Of a stretch of 64,000 bases of DNA, positions 17,155 through 26,352 are shown one piece after another (the stretch's first letter is position 1; every line of letters starts with the position of its first letter). The DNA comes from Pseudofrankia inefficax (GTDB taxonomy: Bacteria; Actinomycetota; Actinomycetes; Frankiales; Frankiaceae). The translations under genes and the position numbers were made by a program. Under the pieces are notes generated by a model. It was not told the DNA's origin and did no database searches. It saw nothing but the letters and a program-made list of their open reading frames with translations. The stretch is from the NCBI RefSeq assembly GCF_000166135.1, contig NC_014666.1, forward strand, positions 8,632,601-8,696,600, read 5' to 3'.

Positions 17155-17370
17155 GACCGCTCTTCGGCCCGTTGCGCGCACCGATCTCCTTCGCTTCCGG
17201 CGGGGCAACGGGAGGGCGCGAAGTACCCGAAGGCGGACGCTCTGCGGCCCGCCGCCGGCAACTGCGGGGTTGGCGTGCCGACCGGCCCGCGATCCCTGTA
17301 GTCTCGGTAAGCACGAGACAGTTAGAGCACCGGGGCGGGTCCCCGTCGTCACGTTCGAGGGGGTCGAGCC

Positions 17371-17583
17371 ATGGGGCGCGGCCGAGCGAAGGCCAAGCAG
17401 ACGAAAGTCGCCCGCGAGCTCAAGTACAACTCGCCCAATATGGATCTCGACCGGTTGAAGGCGGATCTGGGCGTTAACGGGACGACCACTCGGAGCAGTA
17501 CGGCCGAGGGTGATGATCCCAACGCGGACGATGAATACGACGACGACGAGTACAGCGCGTATCTCGCCGACGACGATGATTAG
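17371..17583 (+). CDS. DUF3073 family protein
   Basis: A 70-residue protein with a basic N-terminus (MGRGRAKAKQTKVARELKY) and a strongly acidic tail rich in Asp, Glu and Tyr (DDEYDDDEYSAYLADDDD). This two-part charge pattern is the hallmark of DUF3073, a family widespread in actinobacteria and usually sited between valine dehydrogenase and purM. The basic N-terminus resembles nucleic-acid-binding tails, so a role in binding RNA or DNA is conceivable but unproven. The ATG has GAGGGGG about nine bases upstream. It converges with purM, and hairpins lie in between. Confidence 0.92.
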   Translation: MGRGRAKAKQTKVARELKYNSPNMDLDRLKADLGVNGTTTRSSTAEGDDPNADDEYDDDEYSAYLADDDD

Positions 17584-17600
17584 CCCGGCCCATCCGGCTC

Positions 17601-17661
17601 GCTGACTTCCAGTCAGCTCGCCTGAGTCCGCGCCAACGCTCCCGAGGCTCAGCCCGGGAGC
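17601..17661. terminator. Two hairpins between convergent DUF3073 and purM
   Basis: Hairpin one: GCTGAC (17601-17606) pairs with GTCAGC (17612-17617) around TTCCA. Hairpin two: GCTCCCG (17638-17644) pairs with CGGGAGC (17655-17661). They sit just after the DUF3073 stop and about 150 bases past purM, fitting bidirectional termination. Neither has a U-tract. Confidence 0.5.
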
Positions 17662-17806
17662 TTGGCGGGCCAGGGCCGAACCAGGTCCGGCAGTCGCCGG
17701 TAGCACACCGCCGGATCGCGTGCCGTGACATGCCTTGGGCCGGTCATCCCCACACCGAACGGCTGCCCGGCCGGCGGCGCCGGGCAGGCCATCCGGTCAT
17801 GGTCAG

Positions 17807-18925
17807 TCAGGGATGGGTGCCGGTCAGGCGGGCCGTCAGGCCGTTCTCGGCGCCGGCCGCGGAGACGTGGCCGGCGAGCCAGGCCGGGACGTCACGGTCG
17901 GCCAGCACGGCCAGCGTCCCGTCGACCGCCGTGGGAGCCACGACGGCGATCATTCCGATGCCCTGGTTGAACGTCTGCTCCATCTCCGCGAGCGGAATGT
18001 CGCCACGTTCGGCCAGCAGGGTGAAGATCGACGGCGGGGTCCAGGTGGACCGGTCGAGCGTCGCCAGCAGCCCGGTGGGGATCACCCGGGCCAGGTTCGC
18101 GGCCAGCCCACCGCCGGTGATGTGCGCGAACGCCCGCACCTCGGCCGCCGCGGCGAGCGCCAGGCAGTCCTTCGCGTAGATCCGGGTCGGGGTCAGCAGC
18201 GCCTCGCCCAGCGTCGTGCCGAGCGTCGGCTCGACCGCCCGCAGCGCGGCCTGGCCAGCGGTGCCGATACCACCGGGGGCCGCCGGGTCGACGGCCCCGA
18301 ACAGCACATGACGCACCAGCGAGAAGCCGTTCGAATGCACCCCGGACGACGCCATCGCGATCAGCGCGTCGCCCGCACGGACCCGCTCCGGGCCCAGCAC
18401 GTCGTCGGCCTCCACGACACCGATGCCGGTCGCGGCCAGGTCGTAGTCGTCCGCGCCCATCAGGCCCGGATGCTCGGCGGTCTCGCCGCCGACGAGGGCG
18501 CAGCCGGCCTGCTCGCAGCCGGTCGCGATCCCGGCGACGATCGACGCGACCCGGCTCGGGTCGAGCGAGCCGCAGGCGATGTAGTCCAGCAGGAACAGCG
18601 GCTCGGCGCCGCAGACGACCAGATCGTCGACGACCATCGCGACCAGGTCGATGCCGACCGTGTCGTGGACGTCCAGTGCCCGGGCCAGGGCGAGCTTCGT
18701 GCCGACGCCGTCGGTCGACGAGGCCAGCAACGGCTTGCGGTAACGGCTGGTGTCCAGGGCGAACAGGCCGGCGAAGCCACCCAGGGACCCCACCACCTCC
18801 GGCCGGGTCGCTCGGGCGACGTGCCCGCGCATCGCCTCGACGGCGCGTTCGCCGGCCGCCACGTCCACGCCCGCGGCGCGGTACGACGCACCGGTCGACG
18901 CGCGATCGCCGTCCGTGCCGGTCAT
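17807..18925 (-). CDS. purM: Phosphoribosylformylglycinamidine cyclo-ligase
   Basis: A 372-residue AIR synthetase that performs step five of purine synthesis, closing FGAM to AIR with ATP. Visible motifs include LLASSTDGVGTKL, VDDLVVCGAEPLFLLDYIA, VGGETAEHPG, ASSGVHSNGFSL, the Gly-rich FAHITGGGLAANLARVIP, and FNQGIGM near the C-terminus. Length is normal for bacterial PurM. The ATG at 18925 overlaps the purF stop (ATGA), so purF and purM are translationally coupled. The open frame runs further upstream inside purF, but the conserved start is clear. The two enzymes act close together in the pathway. Confidence 0.96.
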   Translation of the reverse strand: MTGTDGDRASTGASYRAAGVDVAAGERAVEAMRGHVARATRPEVVGSLGGFAGLFALDTSRYRKPLLASSTDGVGTKLALARALDVHDTVGIDLVAMVVDDLVVCGAEPLFLLDYIACGSLDPSRVASIVAGIATGCEQAGCALVGGETAEHPGLMGADDYDLAATGIGVVEADDVLGPERVRAGDALIAMASSGVHSNGFSLVRHVLFGAVDPAAPGGIGTAGQAALRAVEPTLGTTLGEALLTPTRIYAKDCLALAAAAEVRAFAHITGGGLAANLARVIPTGLLATLDRSTWTPPSIFTLLAERGDIPLAEMEQTFNQGIGMIAVVAPTAVDGTLAVLADRDVPAWLAGHVSAAGAENGLTARLTGTHP

Positions 18926-20709
18926 GAGCGCCTGCTTCCCGCCGGGGCCGCGTCCGCGGCCGGGCCGTCGATCACGGCCATGTCCTCGAGCGTGTCGAGA
19001 CCCGCGAGGCCGGCCAGTTCGTCCAGCGCGTCGGGCGACGGGTCGGCGCCGTTCATCCCGATCACGACCCGGCGGCGGAACGCCTCCGCGAGCGCGGCCC
19101 CGGTCGCGGCACCGCTGCCCATCGCCTCCAGCTGGTGCTTGCCGCCCAGCCGGTCGGAATCCGTGAGCGGCACCGGGTAGACGCCGTCGAAGCAGGCCCG
19201 GCACAGCTCGTTCGCCGGCTGCCTGGACGCCTCGACCAGGCCGTCGAGCGACACGTAGGCCAGCGAGTCGGCGCCGAGCGACGCGCGGATCTCCTCGACC
19301 CCGAGGCCGCTGGCGATCAGCTCGGCCCTGGTCGCGAAGTCGATGCCGTAGAAGCAGGGCCAACGCACCGGCGGCGACGAGATCCGCACGTGGACCTCGG
19401 CGGCGCCGGCCTCGCGCAGCATCCGCACCAGCGCCCGCTGGGTGTTGCCCCGCACGATCGAGTCGTCGACGACGACCAGCCGGCGGCCCTCGATCACCTC
19501 GCGCAACGGGTTGAGCTTCAGCCGGATGCCCCGTTGGCGGATCTTCTGCGACGGCTGGATGAACGTCCGGCCGACGTAGGAGTTCTTCACCAGCCCCTCA
19601 CCGAACGGGATGCCGGAGGCCTCGGCGTAGCCGACGGCGGCCGGCACGCCCGACTGCGGGACCGGGATCACCAGGTCCGCCTCGACCGGCGCCTCGCGGG
19701 CCAGCGTCCGGCCGGTCTCGACCCGGGTGGCGTGCACCGACCGGCCGGCGATCGTCGTGTCCGGGCGGGCCAGGTAGACGAACTCGAACAGGCAGCCGTG
19801 CCGGTCGGCCGGGGCGAAGCGCAACGACCGCGGCCCCGCCTCGTCGATGACCAGCAGCTCGCCGGGCTCGACCTCACGGACGAACGTCGCGCCGACGATG
19901 TCCAGCGCGCAGGTCTCGCTGGCGACCACCCAGGAGCCGGACGGATGCTCCGTGCCGCCCTCGGTCCGGCCGTCGAGGCGCCCGAGGACCAGCGGATGGA
20001 TGCCGTGGGTGTCGCGGGCCGCGTAGACGGTCGCGGCGTCGGAGAAGACCAGCGAGAACGCGCCCCGCAGCCGGGGCAGCACGTCCAGCGCGGCCTCGAC
20101 CAGGGTCGGGCCGGGGTGCTCGGCCAGCAGCGCGGTGATCAGGTCGGAGTCGGTGGTGGCGTTCATCCCGGCGTCCCGGCTCTCGCCGAGGCCCTCGGCC
20201 AGCTCCAGGATGTTGGTCAGGTTGCCGTTGTGGGCCAGGGCCACGCCGCCGCCCAGCCGGGCGGTCCGGTACGAGGGCTGGGCGTTCTCCCAGGTCGAGG
20301 AACCGGTCGTCGAGTAGCGCGTGTGCCCGACGGCAAGGTGGCCGGACAGGCTGGAGAGGGTCCGCTCGTCGAACACCTGGGCGACCAGCCCCAGCTCCTT
20401 GAAGACCACGATCGTGCGGCCGTCGGCGACCGCCATGCCGGCGGCCTCCTGGCCGCGGTGCTGGAGCGCGTACAGGCCGTAGTAGGTGAGGTTCGCGATG
20501 TCCTCGCCCGGCGCCCAGATGCCGAAGACCCCGCAGGCGTCCTGGGGCCCCGCCTCGTCGCGCAGCTCACGCTCCCAGGCCCGGTCATCCGTGCCGACGG
20601 TGTCCCGGCCGCCCGTGCCGCCGGTGGTACAGCCAGGTTCGGTGGGCGGCGTCGGGCTACCGGAGCCTCCCGCGTCTGGGGTAGCAGCCGTCCCCTTGGT
20701 CACTGGCAC
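18922..20709 (-). CDS. purF: Amidophosphoribosyltransferase
   Basis: About 595 residues; catalyses the first committed step of purine synthesis, PRPP plus glutamine to phosphoribosylamine. The N-terminal nucleophile Cys of the glutaminase domain is in DACGVFG, after roughly 58 residues of low-complexity pre-sequence that would be removed. RYSTTGSS and LAHNGNLTN follow; the phosphoribosyltransferase PRPP loop is LVVVDDSIVRGNTQ. Cysteines in CFYGID and NELCRACFDGVYP may belong to the Fe-S cluster of the Bacillus-type enzyme. The GTG at 20709 is chosen for a GAGGAG sequence just upstream; another GTG six bases in is equally possible. It overlaps purM by four bases. Confidence 0.95.
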   Translation of the reverse strand: MPVTKGTAATPDAGGSGSPTPPTEPGCTTGGTGGRDTVGTDDRAWERELRDEAGPQDACGVFGIWAPGEDIANLTYYGLYALQHRGQEAAGMAVADGRTIVVFKELGLVAQVFDERTLSSLSGHLAVGHTRYSTTGSSTWENAQPSYRTARLGGGVALAHNGNLTNILELAEGLGESRDAGMNATTDSDLITALLAEHPGPTLVEAALDVLPRLRGAFSLVFSDAATVYAARDTHGIHPLVLGRLDGRTEGGTEHPSGSWVVASETCALDIVGATFVREVEPGELLVIDEAGPRSLRFAPADRHGCLFEFVYLARPDTTIAGRSVHATRVETGRTLAREAPVEADLVIPVPQSGVPAAVGYAEASGIPFGEGLVKNSYVGRTFIQPSQKIRQRGIRLKLNPLREVIEGRRLVVVDDSIVRGNTQRALVRMLREAGAAEVHVRISSPPVRWPCFYGIDFATRAELIASGLGVEEIRASLGADSLAYVSLDGLVEASRQPANELCRACFDGVYPVPLTDSDRLGGKHQLEAMGSGAATGAALAEAFRRRVVIGMNGADPSPDALDELAGLAGLDTLEDMAVIDGPAADAAPAGSRRS

Positions 20710-21102
20710 CAGTCTCCTCGCCGTCAGGCCGTTTGAGGGGTGCCGGGGATCTGTCCCCCGGGCAGGCAACACGGGACGTGGACGGTCTTGTACGCGAAGG
20801 TGGACGCACCGTCGACAGCCACCGGCTTTCACGCTAACAGGGGCCGGGTGAGCGAGCATTTCCCTTCGGACATACCCGTGACCAGTGCCACGGCGATCGG
20901 CCGGAACGGGCGCGGAGCGCCGCCGCCCGCTCCGCCTGGTCCGGGCGCTGAGCGCCCTCCCCGAGGTGGTACGAAGCCGGCGAAAAGGTCCGGCGAACGG
21001 CGTTGGTCAAGGGCCGGCATGTCGGCTGGTTTTGCCGGTGAGGTCGGAACTATGCAACCGATCTGGCAATGACCTTGGAAACTCGCCCTGGCCTGAAGGT
21101 GG
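20710..21102. other. Leader/intergenic region upstream of purF
   Basis: This stretch lies between the stop of the leftward maleylpyruvate-isomerase-like gene and the purF start, so it should hold the purF promoter on the minus strand and may hold a terminator for the upstream gene. I could not identify a purine riboswitch core or a PUR-box-like palindrome in it. No convincing small gene is present. Confidence 0.4.
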
Positions 21103-21930
21103 CTACAGCAGCGGGAGCCACGGGCGCAGGTCGGCGCGATCGCCACTGGCGGTGATCCGGCCGTCGGCCAGGGCGGTGGCCCAGTCGAGCCGGCCGGCCG
21201 CCACCTCCACGAACGCGACCGGATCGGCCTCGACCACGTTCGGCGGGGTCCCGCGGGTGTGCCGGGGGCCCTCGACCACCTGGACCGCGGCGAACGGCGG
21301 CACCCGGACCTCCACCGACCGGCCGGGCGCCCGCGCCGCCAGCAGGTCGACGAGCGCCCGGGTGACGATCCGCACCGCGTCCCGGGCCGGGGTGAACCCG
21401 AGATCCAGCCCGTGCACGACCCCCTCGACACACCGGGTCACGACGAAGTCCCCGAGCCGGATCGGCCCGCCCGGCGAGTCGATCACCCTGTCCCAGCCCG
21501 CGGGCGTCCCGGCGCCGAGGGCGGCGGTGAGAGCCTCGGCCGACGCGGCCACCGCGGTCCGGAGCCGGGCCCGCAGCTCGCCCGCGCCCAGACCCGCGGC
21601 GTCGGACCGGGCCGTGTCCGCGACCGCCTCCGCCCGCGCGCCGACCCCGCCCAGGTACTCGACGACGTCCGCTCCGCTGGCGGCCGCTCCATTCGCGATA
21701 CCGCCAGCGGTACCGGCAGGATCGGCCGAGAGTGCCACGGCCAGCGCTCCGCCGGAACGGGCGCAGTGCGCGACCAGGTCACCGACGGTCCAGCCCGGCA
21801 GCGGGCTGGCCGTGTCGAAGGCGGCGTCCGGCAGGGCGTCGACCCCGGCACTGACGAGCCGCCACTGCTCACCGAACGCCTCGGCGAGCCGCGCGTCGTC
21901 CGGCCGTCTGGTCCTGGCTTGTCGTGCCAT
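21103..21930 (-). CDS. Maleylpyruvate isomerase/DinB-like family protein
   Basis: A 275-residue protein. The N-terminal half resembles the mycothiol-dependent maleylpyruvate isomerase/DinB helical bundle: LPDAAFDTASPLPGWTVGDLVAHCARSGGAL, with a metal-binding-type His in VAHC and another in VEGVVHGLDLG. The C-terminal part (VVEADPVAFVEVAAGRLDWA) is the sterol-carrier-like MDMPI C-domain often fused in actinobacteria. The usual function would be a mycothiol-dependent transfer or isomerisation; substrate unknown. The ATG at 21930 is preferred because the family sequence starts there. It is encoded next to purF and divergently from the sacsin-like gene, a pairing I also associate with Streptomyces genomes. 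Confidence 0.85.
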   Translation of the reverse strand: MARQARTRRPDDARLAEAFGEQWRLVSAGVDALPDAAFDTASPLPGWTVGDLVAHCARSGGALAVALSADPAGTAGGIANGAAASGADVVEYLGGVGARAEAVADTARSDAAGLGAGELRARLRTAVAASAEALTAALGAGTPAGWDRVIDSPGGPIRLGDFVVTRCVEGVVHGLDLGFTPARDAVRIVTRALVDLLAARAPGRSVEVRVPPFAAVQVVEGPRHTRGTPPNVVEADPVAFVEVAAGRLDWATALADGRITASGDRADLRPWLPLL

Positions 21931-22097
21931 CGGCCCATACTGCCGTGATCCTGCCGATCGCCGCATCCGGCGCGCGGGTCCCGGCGGCCGGGTGGTGGCC
22001 GCCCGAGTGCCGCACCCAGTGGCCGCGGGGCGGGACGACTCGGTCCCAGATGGACGGCCACCCGCCAACCGGGCGCGCGGGTCGCGAAGATAGAGCG

Positions 22098-25000
22098 GTG
22101 GAAGCGACGCATCTCGACGCGATCGACGGCGCGGGGCCGGCAGGCCCCGACCTCCCCGCCGGCCAAGCAGACCCGCTCGACCCGTTCGGCACGGCGGCGA
22201 TCCGATCCCGGGTGCTCGACGCGTGGGCCGCGTCGCCGGCCCGGTTCCGGGAGGACGCCAACGCCGAGGAGGACGCGGCCCTGGGCGCCTACCGCGACCG
22301 GCTCGTCGCCGAACTGCTGCAGAACGGGGTCGACGCGGCCGCCGCGGCCGGCGTACCCGGCCGGGTCCTGATCCGGCTGGCCGGGGACCTGCTGGAGGTC
22401 GCGAACACCGGGGCGCCGCTGACCGCCGAGGGCGTCGAGGCGCTCAGCACGCTACGCGCGTCGGCGAAACGGGACGTGGCCGCCGTCGGCCGGTTCGGCG
22501 CCGGCTTCGCGGCCGTGCTGGCCGTCAGCGACGACCCGTCCGTCGTCTCGCGCGACCCCAGGAACCCGGAGACCGCACGCGGGGTCCGCTGGTCGAAGGA
22601 CTGGACCGCAGCCGCGGTGCACGAGATCGGCGCCGCCGGGCTGCGCGCCGAGCTGGGCCGTAGGGAAGGAGCCGCGCCGGTGCTGCGGCTGCCGTTCGCC
22701 GCGTCGGCGCCGCCCCGGCCGCCCGTCGGGTACGACACGGTCGTGCGCCTGCCGCTGCGCGACGCCGACGCCGTCGCGACGGCGCACGACCTGCTCGCCG
22801 CCTTCGACCCGACCCTGTTGCTCGTGCTGCCGGGCCTGAGCGAGGTCGTGCTGGACATCGACGGCCAGCTGAGCAGGCACAGCTGCGACTGGGAGTACGT
22901 CGGTGCCGGCGAGCCAGGAGCCGAGCTGGCGGCCGCCACCGCCGAGGCCCGGGGCGTCGAGCCGGGCGGTTCCCCCTTCGCGCCGGCGTCTGGCGCCGAC
23001 GTGGCCTCGGGACCCGTGGAGACGCCGTTGGACGCGCGGCTGGAGATCGCGCTGCTGAACGGGGAGCGCTGGCGCGGCTGCGTGCGGCGCGGCACGATCC
23101 CGGGCGCGCTGCTCGCCGACCGTCCGGTCGAGGAGCGGACCAGGACCGGCTACGTGGCTCGGGTGATGGTGCGCGACGGCGGCTGGCCGACCGGCGTACC
23201 GAAGGTGGTCCGGGCACCACAGCCGACCGACGAGGCGCTGTCGCTGCCGGTGCTGGCCAGCGTCGAACTGCCGTTGGAGCCGTCCCGCCGGCACACCGTC
23301 GCCGGTCCGCTGCGCGACTGGCTCACCGACCGGCTCGCCGAGGCGGTCGCCGCGCTCGCCATCCACCTCGGCACCGCCGGTTCCACCGACGACCCGGCGG
23401 GTTTCGCCGGCCCCGATGGCGATGGCGCCGACGGCGCGGATGACGACCTGTTCGCCGCCTTTGCCGCGACGTCGGGCGCGACGCGGGCGGAGGCCATCGC
23501 GGTACCCGGGGCGGATCCGCTGGTACCGCCGGACCCGCTGGCCGCGCTCGAGCTGGTTCCGGCCGGGCTGCCCGCCGGCGCCGTCGACGGCCGGCTGCGG
23601 GACGCCGTCGCAGCGATGCTGCCCGAGGCCGCGATGCTGCCGGGCGGCCGGCTCGGTCGCGAATGTGTCGTCTGCGACCTCGGCCCGGCCACCGACGCCG
23701 TGACCGCCCTGCTCGCCGGCCCGCACCCGCTCGTCCGCGTCGACGCGGACCATCACACCGACCACGGGGTCGCCTCCAGCCCCGATCTGGTCGACGCCGA
23801 GTTCGACAGCGGCTTCGGGGTCGCCGTCGAGCTGGGCGGGAAGACCGACGACCCGGCGGCGGCCGTCGCCGGCCTGCTGCCCGCGCGGTACGCCGCCCGG
23901 CACTGGCGGCGGGCACTGGACGCCCTCGGCGTGCGCCGGCTGGACAGCGCGGGCCTGGTGGAGGTGCTGGCCGGGCTGCGCCGGCCTCCGGCCTGGTGGT
24001 CGGCGTTGTACTCGGCTCTGATCACCGCGCCGGACCGGGACGCCCTTGGCGCGCTGCCGGTCCCGATCGCGACGGTGGCCGACGAGGACACCCGGACGTT
24101 CCGCGGCTCCGGCGGCGCGGCCAGCCAGAACCCGCCAGCCGACGGCGGCGCGGCGATCGGGGCGTCTCTGCGGGTGCGGATGGTCACCGGGCCGCGCGGG
24201 GTGCTGCTGCCCACCGACGGGCTGGATGTGGTCGCGTTGGCGGCCTCCGGGTTGCCACTGCGGGTGGTGCACCCGGAGGCCTGTCTCGGCGGCGCCCGCG
24301 ACGCCCTGCGCACGCTCGGCGCCGTCGAGGGCACCCCGGCGGGCGTGCTGCGCGACCCGGCGGTGCACGAGGCCGTCGTCGACGCCGACCCCGACGACGA
24401 TCCGGAGGAGCTGCGGGCGCTCGCCGCCGCGGTGCTCGCGCTGGTCCGCGACGCCGGGCTCACCACCGAGCAGCTGGCGGGCGGGTTGGACTGGCTGGGC
24501 GAGCTGCTGCTGCCGGACGTCGAGGGCGAGTTCGTCCCGGCCTCCGAGCTGCTCATCGCCGACGGCCCGCTGGACCGGCTGGTCGCCGCCGACGCCCCGT
24601 TCGCCGTCCTCGCGCCCGAGCTCACCGACGCCTGGTCGCCGGAGGTCCTGGAGGCCGTCGGGGTGCTGCGGACGTTCGGCGTGCTCTACGCGAACGACGT
24701 GACCCTCGACCCGGACGAGCCGGTCCTGCTCGACCTGGACGACAGCGACACCTGGGTCGAGGAGGCGGCCGAGTCCCCGGCCCTGGCCACCGCCCGGGCC
24801 GCCGCGGCGCGGGCCGGCTCGGGCCGGGGCTCCTACGGCGACTTCGCCGGGAGCGCCCCGATCGTGCTCGGGAGCTTCGCCGCCGTGCGCGACCTGGAGC
24901 TGGTCGACTCGGCCGCCTGGCCGCGGGCGCTCGCCGAGCTGGCCCGGCCGCCGCTGCGGGACGTCGTCCTCGGGGACGAGCCGTCCTACACCCGCTGGTG

Positions 25001-25949
25001 GCTGTCCCGCCATGCCCTGCTGCCGGTCGCGAGCCGGGCCGTCACCGGCTCGGGCGCCTCGGACGATGGCGTCGAGGCCGGCTTCGACGAGGATCTCGAC
25101 GAGCTGGGGCCGCGGGCCGCCAGGGTGGTCCGGCTGCCCCCGCCGGAGCTGCGGCTGCCGGAGGCGGACCCGCTGCTCGACGGCCTGTTCGCCCCCGCGG
25201 CCCCGCTGCCGGGCGTCGACCCGGAGCTGCTGCGCGCGCTCGGCTGCCGGTTCACGCTGGACGACGTCCTCGGCGACCTGGCCGGCGTGCTCGACCTGCT
25301 CGACCGGCTCGGCGACGCCGACCGGGACATCCCCTGGCCCAGCGCCCGGGCCCTCTACGTGGCCGCGGTGACCGCCGCGACGCTGCTCGCGACCGGCCCG
25401 GACGGCCGGCCCGGCGGCGGCCTCGCCGACGGCAGGCTGGACCCGCCGCTGACCGTCCGCACCCCGCTCGGCGTCGTCCCCACCGGCGACGCGGTGATCC
25501 TGGACGCGCCCGACCTGCTCACGCTGGTCGGGGACGCGGCGCCGCTGCGGCTCCCGCTGGACCGCGCGGCCGAGGTCGGCCACGTCCTGGGCGTACCGCT
25601 GGCCACCGCGCTGGCCGACTGCCCGATCCTCGCCGACCCCGAGGATGCCGCGATCGGTCAGCACGCTCCGGACGGGACGCCGTACGTCCAGCACACCCGG
25701 CTCACGGTCGCGGACCTTTCCGGCCGGCCGACCCGGACCGGTTGGCGGGTCGTCGGCGGTATCGGCGGCGAGATCCACGTCGACGCCTCCGCCGGCACCG
25801 ACGCGCTGGCCCGGGCGCTGGCCTGGCACGCCGGCACCTGGCACCGCCGCCACGCCCTGGCGGCCGCGCTGCGCGACCCGGGCGGCACCGCCTTCCGCGA
25901 CGCCGAGGACGACCTCGACGACTCCGGCGTCCCCCTGTGGGGAAGCTGA
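22098..25949 (+). CDS. Sacsin/HSP90-type ATPase-domain giant protein
   Basis: A protein of about 1283 residues. The N-terminal 200 residues form a GHKL-type ATPase: AYRDRLVAELLQNGVDAA (helix with the metal-binding Asn), LLEVANTGAPLTAEGVEALS (degenerate ATP-lid motif) and VGRFGAGFAAVLAVSDDP (glycine loop). This arrangement is the HSP90-like domain of sacsin-type proteins. The remaining about 1000 residues are acidic, Leu/Ala/Asp-rich and contain repeated LGA/LPDVEGEFVPASELL-like segments. It may be a chaperone-like or scaffold protein; no function is established to my knowledge. The start is uncertain: a GTG at 22098 fits the edge of the conserved region, and an ATG at 22050 is possible. A DUF2530 gene follows 16 bases downstream. 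Confidence 0.85.
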   Translation: MEATHLDAIDGAGPAGPDLPAGQADPLDPFGTAAIRSRVLDAWAASPARFREDANAEEDAALGAYRDRLVAELLQNGVDAAAAAGVPGRVLIRLAGDLLEVANTGAPLTAEGVEALSTLRASAKRDVAAVGRFGAGFAAVLAVSDDPSVVSRDPRNPETARGVRWSKDWTAAAVHEIGAAGLRAELGRREGAAPVLRLPFAASAPPRPPVGYDTVVRLPLRDADAVATAHDLLAAFDPTLLLVLPGLSEVVLDIDGQLSRHSCDWEYVGAGEPGAELAAATAEARGVEPGGSPFAPASGADVASGPVETPLDARLEIALLNGERWRGCVRRGTIPGALLADRPVEERTRTGYVARVMVRDGGWPTGVPKVVRAPQPTDEALSLPVLASVELPLEPSRRHTVAGPLRDWLTDRLAEAVAALAIHLGTAGSTDDPAGFAGPDGDGADGADDDLFAAFAATSGATRAEAIAVPGADPLVPPDPLAALELVPAGLPAGAVDGRLRDAVAAMLPEAAMLPGGRLGRECVVCDLGPATDAVTALLAGPHPLVRVDADHHTDHGVASSPDLVDAEFDSGFGVAVELGGKTDDPAAAVAGLLPARYAARHWRRALDALGVRRLDSAGLVEVLAGLRRPPAWWSALYSALITAPDRDALGALPVPIATVADEDTRTFRGSGGAASQNPPADGGAAIGASLRVRMVTGPRGVLLPTDGLDVVALAASGLPLRVVHPEACLGGARDALRTLGAVEGTPAGVLRDPAVHEAVVDADPDDDPEELRALAAAVLALVRDAGLTTEQLAGGLDWLGELLLPDVEGEFVPASELLIADGPLDRLVAADAPFAVLAPELTDAWSPEVLEAVGVLRTFGVLYANDVTLDPDEPVLLDLDDSDTWVEEAAESPALATARAAAARAGSGRGSYGDFAGSAPIVLGSFAAVRDLELVDSAAWPRALAELARPPLRDVVLGDEPSYTRWWLSRHALLPVASRAVTGSGASDDGVEAGFDEDLDELGPRAARVVRLPPPELRLPEADPLLDGLFAPAAPLPGVDPELLRALGCRFTLDDVLGDLAGVLDLLDRLGDADRDIPWPSARALYVAAVTAATLLATGPDGRPGGGLADGRLDPPLTVRTPLGVVPTGDAVILDAPDLLTLVGDAAPLRLPLDRAAEVGHVLGVPLATALADCPILADPEDAAIGQHAPDGTPYVQHTRLTVADLSGRPTRTGWRVVGGIGGEIHVDASAGTDALARALAWHAGTWHRRHALAAALRDPGGTAFRDAEDDLDDSGVPLWGS

Positions 25950-25965
25950 GCGTAACGTCGCCGGG

Positions 25966-26331
25966 GTGGAGGCGAAGACGCCGTTGGACCAGGACACGGG
26001 CACGGCGGGACGGCCGCCGTCCGGCCGAACGCCGACCGCGCTCGAGGCCGCCGAGGCCGGTACGGACGGGGTCGCCGACGGTGGCGGGCCGGGCGGCGGC
26101 GGGTTGGCGCCGCTGCCCTACGACGGCGTCGGCTCGGTCGCCGTGGGCACCGTCGTGTGGCTGATCGCGTTGATCGTCATGATCGCGATGGCCGGCACGC
26201 TGCGTCACGACGGCCACCTGTGGTGGCTGGCGACGGCCGCGTGCGGCTTCGGCCTCGGCCTGGTCGGCCTGTTCATCGTCATCCGCCGCCGCAACCGGAT
26301 CCGGCGCGGCGAGCGATCCAGCGCGAACTGA
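25966..26331 (+). CDS. DUF2530 family small membrane protein
   Basis: A 121-residue protein with a charged, Gly-rich N-terminus (residues 1-50) and two transmembrane helices: VGTVVWLIALIVMIAMAG and LWWLATAACGFGLGLVGLFIVI, ending in a strongly basic tail RRRNRIRRGER. The motif LPYDGVGSVAVGT...VVWL with HDGHLWWL is typical of DUF2530. The topology suggests both termini are in the cytoplasm. It starts with GTG 16 bases after the sacsin-like gene, so the two are probably cotranscribed; in that context it may anchor or accompany the large protein, but this is inference. Confidence 0.85.
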   Translation: MEAKTPLDQDTGTAGRPPSGRTPTALEAAEAGTDGVADGGGPGGGGLAPLPYDGVGSVAVGTVVWLIALIVMIAMAGTLRHDGHLWWLATAACGFGLGLVGLFIVIRRRNRIRRGERSSAN

Positions 26332-26352
26332 GCGGACCGGCCGGACCCGGGC

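Noticed and set aside
15997-17706. Minus-strand open frame of 569 residues
   Set aside because: It covers the valine dehydrogenase and DUF3073 genes, which have clear family motifs on the plus strand; the antisense product is Arg/Gly-rich without structure.
22452-26003. Minus-strand open frame of 1183 residues
   Set aside because: It is the shadow of the sacsin-like gene; composition is Arg/Gly/Val-rich low complexity and no ribosome-binding site is seen.
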